From NCBI GenBank assembly GCA_900767075.1, contig CAAFXX010000034.1, positions 1-7,675 on the forward strand: 7,675 nucleotides of DNA, written 5' to 3'. Shown piece after piece: positions 1 to 6,154 of this stretch (the first letter of the stretch is position 1; every line of letters begins with the position of its first letter). A model generated the notes under the pieces. It worked only from the letters and a program-made list of their open reading frames with translations. It did no database searches and had not been told where the DNA came from. The position numbers and the translations under genes are program-made. This stretch comes from Bacteroidales bacterium (GTDB lineage: Bacteria > Bacteroidota > Bacteroidia > Bacteroidales > Muribaculaceae).

Positions 1-855
1 CGTCACGGTGCCGCTGAAGGTCACGCCGGGAATGGCGTCGACGGTGATATCGACCTTGCTGCCGGGGTTTATGTGCTTCAGCTGTGTCTCCTTGTAATTG
101 GCGGTGATCCATATGTCGGCTGTATCGACGATGTCGAGGAGCTTCTGCCCCGGCTGCACGAGCTGCCCGACCTGGATCTCTTTCCGTGCGGTGTAGCCGT
201 CGCACGGCGCCGTTATCACCGTATAGCTGAGGTTCAGCTCGGCGGTTTCGAGAAGTGCCTTTGCGAGTTCGATGCCGGCTTCCGACTGCGAGACGCGGCC
301 GCGGTTCACGTCGACTACCGTAGATGTTGACGAATGTTGGCGGCGCAGCATGTCGTAGCGCGCCCGCTTTGCGTCGTAGTCGGTTTTGAAGCGGTCGTAT
401 TCCTGACGCGTCACGGCGTCCTGCGCGAGCAGCCGGTCGTAGCGTGCCAGGTCGGTGGCGGCATTGTCCATAAGCACTTTCGCCTCGACTATCGATGCGT
501 CGGAAACCGCCACGTTGGCTGCGGCGGAGGTGACGGAGCGGTCGGCGACGCCTCGTCCGGCGAGGGCGTTCTGGTAATCGGCTCTGGCTCGCGCCACGTT
601 CAGGCGCATGTCGGCGTCGTCGATGACCACGAGCGTGTCGCCTTTGCGCACCTTCCCGTATTCCTTGAAGCGTATCTCCTTGATATAGCCCTGCACGCGG
701 CTGTTGACCGGCACAATCTGCTGGGCGACCTGCGCATTGTCGGTGAATTCGACATTGCCGAGATGTATGAACTTGACGCATACCCACGCGAGGGCGGCAA
801 CAATCACTGCTATAGTGAGTACATATGATATGATTTTCTTGCTGTGGATTTTCAT
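1..855 (-). CDS. HlyD/EmrA-family membrane fusion protein, 3' part missing
   Basis: This is the periplasmic adaptor of a tripartite exporter, joining an inner-membrane pump to the TolC-type channel encoded just upstream. The frame is open for 285 codons from the ATG at 855 to the window edge, so the C-terminus is missing. Residues 1-7 are basic, followed by one membrane anchor at about 8-30. Next comes EFTDNAQV (36-43), the family signature at the start of the lipoyl/barrel half (PVNSRVQGYIKEI, 49-61; GDTLVVIDD, 72-80). A long alanine- and arginine-rich helical hairpin spans about 82-205, and the chain returns to the second lipoyl half and barrel (ITAPCDGYTA, 214-223; VGQLVQPGQKLL, 229-240). 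The start codon overlaps the stop of the upstream channel gene (ATGA), which suggests translational coupling. The family is clear. The EmrA-like subtype, and hence an MFS (DHA2) partner beyond the left edge, is inference; an ABC-type partner is the alternative. Confidence 0.93.
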   Translation of the reverse strand, partial: MKIHSKKIISYVLTIAVIVAALAWVCVKFIHLGNVEFTDNAQVAQQIVPVNSRVQGYIKEIRFKEYGKVRKGDTLVVIDDADMRLNVARARADYQNALAGRGVADRSVTSAAANVAVSDASIVEAKVLMDNAATDLARYDRLLAQDAVTRQEYDRFKTDYDAKRARYDMLRRQHSSTSTVVDVNRGRVSQSEAGIELAKALLETAELNLSYTVITAPCDGYTARKEIQVGQLVQPGQKLLDIVDTADIWITANYKETQLKHINPGSKVDITVDAIPGVTFSGTVT

Positions 856-2165
856 ATTTTACCTGATGTGAAAAGAAGACGATAATAGTTGTAGATGATG
901 TTTATGCGGGCGTTGGCGAGCTGCAGCTCGGCGTCGAGCCGCGAGTTGGCGGCGTCGAGGAGGTCGGTTATGAGTGCCATGCCGGCGCCGTAGCGGGTGG
1001 AGACGGTGTTGTAGTTGCGCATCGCGAGTTCCACACCTTTGTCGCGCGTGGCGAGCTCGGTCTGCGATTCCTGCCAGCGGATGTAGGCTTCGTTTACCGC
1101 CAGGGCGACATCTTCCCCGGCGGATTCGAGTTCCTGTCGCGCCACAATTGTCGCGGCGCGGCTCCTGGCGAGTGTTTTATTGCTTTTGTAGAGCGACGAC
1201 AGGTTGTAGCTGACGCCGAGCCCTACATACCAGTAGCTGAGGTTGCGGTTGATGGGTGGCACCTCGGTGAGTATGGGGCCGTTGAGCGCCCAGCCGGCTT
1301 CGAGCCCGATTTTCGGAAGCCGGTCGGCACGCACGATATCTTCCGCCTTGCGGCTGATGTCGACTACGCTTCTCGCCAGTTTCAGGCGCGGCGATTCGAC
1401 GGTGGCTTCCTGTCGCCAGCTTTGCAAGGCGAGGACGTCGACGGCGCGTGAGAGAATCGTTGTGTCGGGCACGACGGTCAGTCCCGGTTCCAGGCCGGCG
1501 AGGGTGACAAGGTTGTCGTTGAAGATGCGCATGCTGTTGTCGATGCGGACTATCTCCAGCTCGAGGTTCGACACAAGCAGTTCGTAGCGGGTTATGTCGT
1601 TGAGCAAGACTGTTCCCTGTTCATGGCGGGCGTGCATCTCTTCGAGGGCAAGGCGTGCCGCCGCGAGGTTGCTCTCGACCACGCGGCGCATGTTGGAGTA
1701 TTTATAGATGTCGAGGTACAGTCCGGCGAGGCGGAAGCGCAGGTTGTCGCGCTTCAAATCGGTGGCGAAGCGTGATGCCGTGGATTTCAGCTCGGCGAGT
1801 TTTATCGCATTCGTGATGGCTCCGCCGGTATAGAGGGGTTGAGTCACGGTAAGTCCGACCGTGTTGTTGAGATGTGGAATCGGGGCTTTCTGACAGTCGG
1901 AGAAGTCGCGTTTGGTGGTAAAGCCGTCGCCGTTATAGCCGATCGAGAAAGCGGCGGTGATATCGGGAAGCCGCCCGGAGCGCGAGACGCTTATTTCGCG
2001 GGCTGCCTCTTCTTCCGACGCATGGGAGATGCGGAGCTGCGCACTGTTGGTCTCCGCCACCCTGAATATCTCGTCGAGGGTGACGACACGCTGACAGTAG
2101 GAACGCGCCCCGACGCCCGGCAGGAGCGCGCACAGCAGTCCTGCGAGCAATCTGAGATTGTTCAT
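852..2165 (-). CDS. TolC-family outer membrane efflux protein
   Basis: This is the outer-membrane channel of a tripartite efflux or secretion system, 437 residues, a normal length for the family. The N-terminus is a signal peptide: NNLR, then a hydrophobic stretch at about 5-18 and GVGA at 17-20 as a likely cleavage site. The mature protein opens with VTLDEIFRVAETNSAQL (28-44), the usual start of the first OEP repeat, followed by long amphipathic helices. TQPLYTGGAITNAIKLAE marks the first outer-membrane beta-strand region, and LSYWYVGLGVSYNLSSLYKS the equivalent place in the second repeat. The C-terminal helix contains ITDLLDAANSRLDAELQLANA, typical of this family. The ATG at 2165 is chosen because it sits directly before the signal peptide. 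The stop overlaps the start of the HlyD-type gene by 4 bases. The gene is preceded by a long leader with a predicted promoter at 2419-2450. The transported substrate cannot be read from the sequence. Confidence 0.95.
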   Translation of the reverse strand: MNNLRLLAGLLCALLPGVGARSYCQRVVTLDEIFRVAETNSAQLRISHASEEEAAREISVSRSGRLPDITAAFSIGYNGDGFTTKRDFSDCQKAPIPHLNNTVGLTVTQPLYTGGAITNAIKLAELKSTASRFATDLKRDNLRFRLAGLYLDIYKYSNMRRVVESNLAAARLALEEMHARHEQGTVLLNDITRYELLVSNLELEIVRIDNSMRIFNDNLVTLAGLEPGLTVVPDTTILSRAVDVLALQSWRQEATVESPRLKLARSVVDISRKAEDIVRADRLPKIGLEAGWALNGPILTEVPPINRNLSYWYVGLGVSYNLSSLYKSNKTLARSRAATIVARQELESAGEDVALAVNEAYIRWQESQTELATRDKGVELAMRNYNTVSTRYGAGMALITDLLDAANSRLDAELQLANARINIIYNYYRLLFTSGKI

Positions 2166-2212
2166 AATAAATTTGGTTTCTGAAAAAGTGATTGAAATGC
2201 GGGTCGTATGGG

Positions 2213-2247
2213 CAGTCAGAATCTATTGATTCATTTGAATCTGACTG
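2213..2247 (-). promoter_or_regulatory. Compound hairpin in the leader of the efflux operon
   Basis: The arms 2213-2220 (CAGTCAGA) and 2240-2247 (TCTGACTG) are perfectly complementary. Inside lies a second inverted repeat, 2228-2232 with 2237-2241 (GATTC/GAATC). The two share bases 2240-2241, so they compete or form a shortened outer stem together. The structure sits about 48 bases before the ATG of the TolC-type gene. No T-run follows, so it does not look like an intrinsic terminator. It could be an RNA structure affecting translation or mRNA stability, or a protein-binding palindrome. The function is unknown. Confidence 0.35.
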
Positions 2248-2302
2248 ACTGTTTGACAACTGATTAGCCGAGACCCATAAGGCTGAGCGGTGTGGATGTG
2301 AC

Positions 2303-2389
2303 TCAGACGGAAGCTGTACTCTTCCAGTTTTCAAGATAACCCCAGTTTCTCACTGAAGCCCTGACAATAGTTGTGATATAGTTCCTCAT
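2303..2389 (-). CDS. Possible 28-residue leader peptide upstream of the efflux genes
   Basis: A short open frame starts at the ATG at 2389, about 25 bases after the predicted transcription start, and ends with TGA at 2303-2305, about 137 bases before the channel gene. It would encode a basic, tryptophan- and arginine-containing peptide starting MRNYITTIVRASVRNW. There is no recognisable family and no clear ribosome binding site, although the AT-rich TTATTT directly before the ATG would be acceptable for Bacteroidota. Such a frame can occur by chance. It is listed only because of its position at the head of a long leader that also contains hairpins. Confidence 0.2.
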   Translation of the reverse strand: MRNYITTIVRASVRNWGYLENWKSTASV

Positions 2390-2418
2390 AAATAAGCGAT
2401 TCTGTATAAACCGCACTG

Positions 2419-2450
2419 CAAAATTACAAAAAAATTCCATACATCCGAAA
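2419..2450 (-). promoter_or_regulatory. Predicted Bacteroidota-type promoter for the tolC-hlyD operon
   Basis: On the minus strand TAATTTTG (2419-2426) fits the Bacteroidota -7 consensus TAnnTTTG exactly. It is preceded, after a 20-base spacer, by TTTC (2447-2450), one mismatch from the -33 consensus TTTG. Transcription would start near 2412-2415, giving a leader of about 250 bases before the channel gene. The -33 element lies inside the downstream arm of the terminator hairpin of the preceding operon, so the two signals are physically interlocked. The -7 match is strong; use in vivo is inferred. Confidence 0.6.
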
Positions 2451-2489
2451 TATGATTGTCATTATAAATTATATTTCGGATGTATGGAA
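2428..2489 (-). terminator. Intrinsic terminator of the sugar-acid operon
   Basis: A perfect 19-base inverted repeat (2435-2453 with 2471-2489) begins on the minus strand 17 bases after the stop of the small membrane gene. After one mismatch three further pairs can form, leaving a 9-base loop. On the minus strand the hairpin is followed directly by seven T (2434-2428). On the plus strand no T-run follows, so termination is expected only for minus-strand transcripts. The stem is AT-rich but unusually long. It separates the catabolic genes from the efflux operon. Confidence 0.75.
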
Positions 2490-2506
2490 ATGTCAGTAAT
2501 GCGCAT

Positions 2507-2764
2507 TCAAATTATCCAGATAAGGTATAGCGTGCCGATGGCAATAACCCCTTTCGCAAGGGTGACAAATAAAAACTTATAGCATTTTTGACGAATGCAG
2601 AAATAGGTGAGGGAAATGAAATAAGCAGCCAGCGACACAATCATCGTCCATAATGCCCATGTGGCAATATCTCTTGTTAAAATTGAAATCAGGCATGCAA
2701 TCACTCCCGGAGCCAGCAATATGCTGAGTTGCCCGTTTGTAGGATTATTGATTTGTTTAATCAT
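2507..2764 (-). CDS. Small hydrophobic membrane protein of unknown function
   Basis: I do not recognise this protein. From the ATG at 2764 it has 85 residues; a TTG two codons upstream (2770) would give 87 and is less likely. After a short polar N-terminus (IKQINNPTNGQ) three hydrophobic segments follow at about 12-29, 34-54 and 65-85, with short polar links (TRD at about 30-32; RQKCYK at about 57-62), so it should be an inner-membrane protein with three helices. It ends with the last helix and has no tail. The gene starts 28 bases after the kinase stop and is followed by the terminator, so it is probably the last gene of the catabolic operon. Its base composition is visibly more AT-rich than the neighbours, which may mean recent arrival or simply membrane-protein codon use. 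A role as a small transporter subunit is possible, but nothing in the sequence proves it. Confidence 0.65.
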   Translation of the reverse strand: MIKQINNPTNGQLSILLAPGVIACLISILTRDIATWALWTMIVSLAAYFISLTYFCIRQKCYKFLFVTLAKGVIAIGTLYLIWII

Positions 2765-2792
2765 AAGCAATATAAATCAATGCCATCGGCAA

Positions 2793-3869
2793 TCAGACGA
2801 ATAGTGAGCCCCAGGGGTAGCTGCCGGGCTTCATGGTGATGTGGGTGCCGTCAGTGGCACGCATGCGCACCACGCCGGGCGCAAGCTGGTCGGTCACCGC
2901 GAATGATCTGCCGCTCAGTCGGCGAAGGATGGAATATGCCGTCGCGCCCCCCTCGATTATCAGCTCCTTGGGCGAACGGATCCCAACGAGCGACGCCACA
3001 ACGTCAGCCATAAGACCGCGCAGATAAACGGCAACCTCCCTGCCCGTGCGGTGATGATGACTTACAGCCAAGATCATTGCCTTGTTTTCAATAAAAGCGT
3101 CACAAAGCCCTTTGATCCATTCAGCGGCGGCATCACTGTCGCCGTCATAGACATCGAGCGGCATCCACATCGTGACGGCTCCGCAGTCGACCGGCTTGCT
3201 TTGCGTGCTGCCGCAGATTATCAGACAATCGGAAAGGTCGGGAATGCACGGCTGCCCTTCCACGGGACTGCATCCGAGTGTATGGCGCAGAAACGCCGTG
3301 AAAAGGTCTGCGGCTCCGGCAAAAACGGTCATGCCGTCGTCCGCCTGCTTTACGGCAAGCTCTATATCCTTTTCCATGACGGCATCGGCAAACGAGATAT
3401 TCTTCGAGGCAGCATTCGGAAAACGCTCCTCAAGACAGGAGGAAACAGCCGGGAACTCCGGGTCGAACGAAAAATCGGTCTCATGCAGCTGCCTGTCGCC
3501 GATATAATACACCCCTTGGCGGATTGTGCGGCCTTTAGACGGATTCGCCGGCAGATAGAGTGCCTTTTTATAGTCGGTCGCGGCAAGGATTGCCGCCAGT
3601 TCCGCCACGACGTGTCCGCGAAGCGCGGAATCGGTCTTTTTGAAGATTGCATCCACTCCATTGACTTTGCGGAGGGCTTCCGCAACCCTGCGGCTCTCGC
3701 GCGCGGCTTCCTCTTCCGGCATCGAACGTGTGTCTGTGGCAATCACCAGAACATCGCAGTCGGCACTGTCGGGTACATCCATCACAAGCTCAACACGAAG
3801 GCCGAAATGACGGGCAATCCCCGCCATCTCGGCCGCTCCTGTGATGTCGTCGGCTATTACAGCTATCAT
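2793..3869 (-). CDS. Four-carbon acid sugar kinase family protein (DUF1537), probable D-threonate/D-erythronate kinase
   Basis: Members of this family phosphorylate four-carbon sugar acids at C4 with ATP. The N-terminal substrate domain opens with IADDITGAAE (5-14), the family hallmark, followed by DTRSM (46-50), FKKTDSALRGHV (76-87) and the PANPSKGRTIRQG segment (107-119), all typical conserved blocks. The C-terminal nucleotide domain shows LIICGSTQSKP (216-226), LIIEGGATAYSI (303-314), a PGVVRM turn (331-336) and MKPGSYPWG (346-354). At 358 residues it is shorter than the roughly 400-430 of many characterised members, and the C-terminal KPGSYPWG replaces the more common KsGgFG, so it may belong to a distinct subfamily. 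It begins 26 bases after the PdxA-type gene. That pairing is the known one for D-threonate or D-erythronate use, where the kinase acts before the dehydrogenase. Which epimer is used cannot be decided from sequence. 3-oxo-tetronate kinase (OtnK) is the main alternative, but no aldolase-type partner is visible. Confidence 0.87.
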   Translation of the reverse strand: MIAVIADDITGAAEMAGIARHFGLRVELVMDVPDSADCDVLVIATDTRSMPEEEAARESRRVAEALRKVNGVDAIFKKTDSALRGHVVAELAAILAATDYKKALYLPANPSKGRTIRQGVYYIGDRQLHETDFSFDPEFPAVSSCLEERFPNAASKNISFADAVMEKDIELAVKQADDGMTVFAGAADLFTAFLRHTLGCSPVEGQPCIPDLSDCLIICGSTQSKPVDCGAVTMWMPLDVYDGDSDAAAEWIKGLCDAFIENKAMILAVSHHHRTGREVAVYLRGLMADVVASLVGIRSPKELIIEGGATAYSILRRLSGRSFAVTDQLAPGVVRMRATDGTHITMKPGSYPWGSLFV

Positions 3870-3895
3870 GACATTGGTGTTTATCGAAGATTAAA

Positions 3896-4933
3896 TCATT
3901 CCTTGATTCCGAGGCGATGTTTTGCCATGCGTGTGGCATAATCGATGCTGAGCACCATGGCGTCGTCGCTTGCCACGCCTTTGCCGGCTACATCGAAAGC
4001 CGTGCCGTGGTCGACGCTGACGCGGATGATCGGCAGTCCGAGGGTGATGTTGACACCGTTGGCGCTTTCCATCTTGCCCGTCTCCTTGTTCCAGTTGAAC
4101 GCGCAGACCTTCAGGGGTATATGACCCTGGTCGTGGTACATTGCCACGCAACCGTCGTATTTGCCGCATTTAGCTTTTGCAAAAATCGAATCGGGGGGCA
4201 CCGGACCGTCGACATTGAAGCCGCGGGCCTTGAGTTCCTCGATGGCGGGAATGATCTCCTCGGCTTCCTCAAAGCCGAACATGCCGTTCTCGCTGCTGTG
4301 GGGGTTGAGGCCGGCAACGCCGATGCGCGGGTTCTCGATGCCGAACTGGCGGCAGGCGTCGGCGATAAGCTCCGTCACCTCGATCACGCGGTCCTTCTTG
4401 ACGAGGTCGCACGCCTTGCGCAGAGGCACGTGTGTCGAGACGTGGATCACGCGGATATTTTCGTCGGCGAGCATCATTGCGTATTTCTTCGTGTTGGTGA
4501 AGGTGGCGTAGATCTCGGTGTGACCGTCGTAATGATGGCCGGCGAGGTTGAGCGCTTCCTTGTTGAGGGGAGCGGTCACGGTGCCGTCGACTTCATTCGC
4601 CATGGCAAGGTCGATCGCCTTGCGGATGCTCACGAAGGCGGCGTTGCCGCACTGCGGCTGAACCTCTCCGAAGCGGAAGGTATCCATGTCGACGCATTTC
4701 AGGTCGTAGACATCGATGGTTCCGTATTCAAATTTCGCGTCGCTCACCTTGTCGACGGCGTTTACTTTCAGGTCAAGACCGAGAAGCTTCACGGCTTCGC
4801 GCATCACGGCGGCGTCGCCCGTCACGATAGGGCGGCACTTCTCGTATGTCTCCTTACGGTCGAGGGCGCGCACCACAATCTCCGGACCGATGCCGGCGGG
4901 GTCGCCCATTGTTATGGCTAAGATCGGTTTCAT
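3896..4933 (-). CDS. pdxA2: PdxA-family dehydrogenase, probably 4-phospho-D-threonate/erythronate dehydrogenase (PdxA2)
   Basis: PdxA-family enzymes oxidise a 4-phosphorylated four-carbon hydroxy acid with NAD and decarboxylate the product; the catabolic paralog PdxA2 yields dihydroxyacetone phosphate. The 345-residue protein is full length. It starts with ITMGDPAGIGPEI (7-19), shows the substrate motif GHTE (137-140), and has the three metal-binding histidines in family positions: H168 (STHVPL), H212 (LNPHSSE) and H267 (MYHDQG). NITLGLP (295-301) and VDHGTAFDVAGKG (307-319) complete the signature. As I recall, the B6-biosynthetic PdxA of Bacteroidales has a divergent N-terminus of the GDINGIGYE type, so the GDPAGIGPE form here speaks for the catabolic paralog. 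The adjacent kinase supports this. The gene starts 22 bases after the alcohol dehydrogenase stop. A vitamin B6 role (4-hydroxythreonine-4-phosphate dehydrogenase) is the alternative and is likely to be the automatic annotation. Confidence 0.9.
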   Translation of the reverse strand: MKPILAITMGDPAGIGPEIVVRALDRKETYEKCRPIVTGDAAVMREAVKLLGLDLKVNAVDKVSDAKFEYGTIDVYDLKCVDMDTFRFGEVQPQCGNAAFVSIRKAIDLAMANEVDGTVTAPLNKEALNLAGHHYDGHTEIYATFTNTKKYAMMLADENIRVIHVSTHVPLRKACDLVKKDRVIEVTELIADACRQFGIENPRIGVAGLNPHSSENGMFGFEEAEEIIPAIEELKARGFNVDGPVPPDSIFAKAKCGKYDGCVAMYHDQGHIPLKVCAFNWNKETGKMESANGVNITLGLPIIRVSVDHGTAFDVAGKGVASDDAMVLSIDYATRMAKHRLGIKE

Positions 4934-4955
4934 GATTCTTCAGGTTCAGATTGTT

Positions 4956-6101
4956 TCAATAAAGGGAATTGTAGATGTCGCGGGCGTCCTGTTCGGTCAC
5001 CGTGCGGGGATTGTTCTTAAGCAGGCGCTGCACCTCCATGGCTGCCTTCGCCATGCCGTCGACAGCGCATTGCGGGATATTGAGCTCGGCGAGGCTTGTG
5101 GGGATGCCGACAGCCTTCGCGAGGTCGCGTATGAATTCCACGCCGCGGCGCGCCGTTTCTTCATCGTCCTTGCCCGGCTCCACTCCGCAGGCTATTGCCA
5201 CTTCGGCGTACCGCTTGGGATTCGCCGAGAAGTTGAATTCCATTACCGGCGGGAGGAGCACGGCGTTGGAGAGGCCGTGGGGAATATGGAACTCGCCGCC
5301 GAGAGGATAGCTCAGCGCGTGCACGGCGGCTGTGTTGACAGGTCCGAGCACCATGCCTCCGTAGAGGGAGCCGAGTGCCACAGCCTCGCGTGCCTCGACA
5401 TCGGAGCCGTCCTTCACGGCGCGCAACAGGTTGGCGGCGATGAGGCGGATGCCCTGCAGGGCATAGATGTCGGCGGCGGGATGGGCGAATTTATTGGTAT
5501 ATGCCTCGATGCAGTGCGTGAGGGCGTCCATGCCCGTGTCGGCGGTGACCTTGGGTGGAACGGTCATCGTAAGTGCCGGGTCGGCGTAAGCAGCATCGGC
5601 GAGAAGATAAGGGCTGACGATACCTTTCTTGAGCTTGTCGCGCTCGTCGAGCAGGATGGCGTTGGGCGAAACCTCGCTGCCTGTACCCGCGGTGGTGGGC
5701 ATGCATGCCAGCCAGAGGCCCTTCTTTTTGATGAAGCCGGTGCCGAAGCAGTCGGCTGCCTTCTGGTCGCTGTCGGTGAAGGCGGCGACGAGCTTGGCTG
5801 TGTCGAGCACAGAGCCGCCGCCGATGCCGAGCACGCTGTCGGCGCCGAATTCGCGGCTAAGGGCGAGCACCTCCTCGAAATCGGAGAGCGTCGGCTCTGC
5901 TGTGATGTTCTGAAGAAGCTTCACCTCGACGCCGTTGTCGCGCAGCTGCGAGAGGGTGGCTTCTAACTGGGGCACGATGGCGCGCGCGGCAAGCACCAGC
6001 AGACGCTTGTGGCCCAGCGCGAGATAGTCTTCAACGAAATTCTGTATGCAGCCTGTTCCGAACACGATCTTGGAGGGCTGCAATAATGTGATTGTTCTCA
6101 T
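4956..6101 (-). CDS. Iron-containing alcohol dehydrogenase
   Basis: This is a group III (Fe-dependent) NAD(P)-linked alcohol dehydrogenase, a soluble enzyme that interconverts an alcohol and an aldehyde or ketone. From the ATG at 6101 it has 381 residues, a usual length. A GTG five codons upstream (6116) is also in frame, but the family normally starts close to the PSKIVFGTG segment, which favours the ATG. The N-terminal Rossmann domain carries GGGSVLDTAK (94-103) and TTAGTGSEVSP (136-146). The C-terminal domain has the four metal ligands with correct spacing: D192 and H196 (MDALTHCIEAY), H261 (AVHALSYPLGG) and H275 (HIPHGLSNA). The position that is His267 in E. coli FucO is Tyr265 here, which I believe is common in one branch of the family, so no loss of activity is implied. 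The gene lies between symporter and PdxA and is presumably co-transcribed. The substrate is unknown; a four-carbon sugar-derived alcohol, aldehyde or keto acid is an inference from context. Confidence 0.94.
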   Translation of the reverse strand: MRTITLLQPSKIVFGTGCIQNFVEDYLALGHKRLLVLAARAIVPQLEATLSQLRDNGVEVKLLQNITAEPTLSDFEEVLALSREFGADSVLGIGGGSVLDTAKLVAAFTDSDQKAADCFGTGFIKKKGLWLACMPTTAGTGSEVSPNAILLDERDKLKKGIVSPYLLADAAYADPALTMTVPPKVTADTGMDALTHCIEAYTNKFAHPAADIYALQGIRLIAANLLRAVKDGSDVEAREAVALGSLYGGMVLGPVNTAAVHALSYPLGGEFHIPHGLSNAVLLPPVMEFNFSANPKRYAEVAIACGVEPGKDDEETARRGVEFIRDLAKAVGIPTSLAELNIPQCAVDGMAKAAMEVQRLLKNNPRTVTEQDARDIYNSLY

Positions 6102-6154
6102 TGGCTTATTAATCACTTATTTAAGAATCGATCGTAACATAAACGGATTAACCG

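Larger units (their letters stand above)
2166..2506. other. Intergenic control region between the two operons
   Basis: These 341 bases hold no gene with recognisable homology. From right to left they contain the terminator hairpin (2428-2489), the predicted promoter (2419-2450), a possible leader peptide (2303-2389) and a compound hairpin (2213-2247). I see no known riboswitch signature such as a B12 box or a TPP motif. A longer minus-strand frame starting at 2334 runs through this region into the TolC-type gene out of frame and is not considered real. Confidence 0.6.

Noticed and set aside
2094..2105. Cys24 near the N-terminus of the TolC-type protein as a lipoprotein anchor
   Set aside because: The residues before it (ARSY) do not form a lipobox of the L-A/S-G/A-C type; an ordinary signal peptide with cleavage near Ala20 fits better.
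1933..2334. 133-codon minus-strand frame overlapping the start of the TolC-type gene
   Set aside because: It runs out of frame through the signal-peptide region of the clear TolC-type gene, has low-complexity arginine-rich content and no recognisable family; its start lies in the predicted leader.
2765..2770. TTG start for the small membrane protein (87 residues)
   Set aside because: An ATG two codons later (2764) is available and TTG starts are rare; the difference does not affect the predicted helices.
3051..3941. 296-codon plus-strand frame opposite the kinase
   Set aside because: It is antisense to a well-supported gene; the long open frame is a by-product of GC-rich codon use and the product looks like no family.
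3917..5966. Long plus-strand frames of 334 and 416 codons opposite pdxA and the alcohol dehydrogenase
   Set aside because: Both lie antisense to genes with complete catalytic motifs; their translations are rich in His, Val and Gly without any domain pattern.
6102..6116. GTG start for the alcohol dehydrogenase (386 residues)
   Set aside because: The ATG at 6101 places the start at the usual distance from PSKIVFGTG; the five extra residues add nothing conserved.
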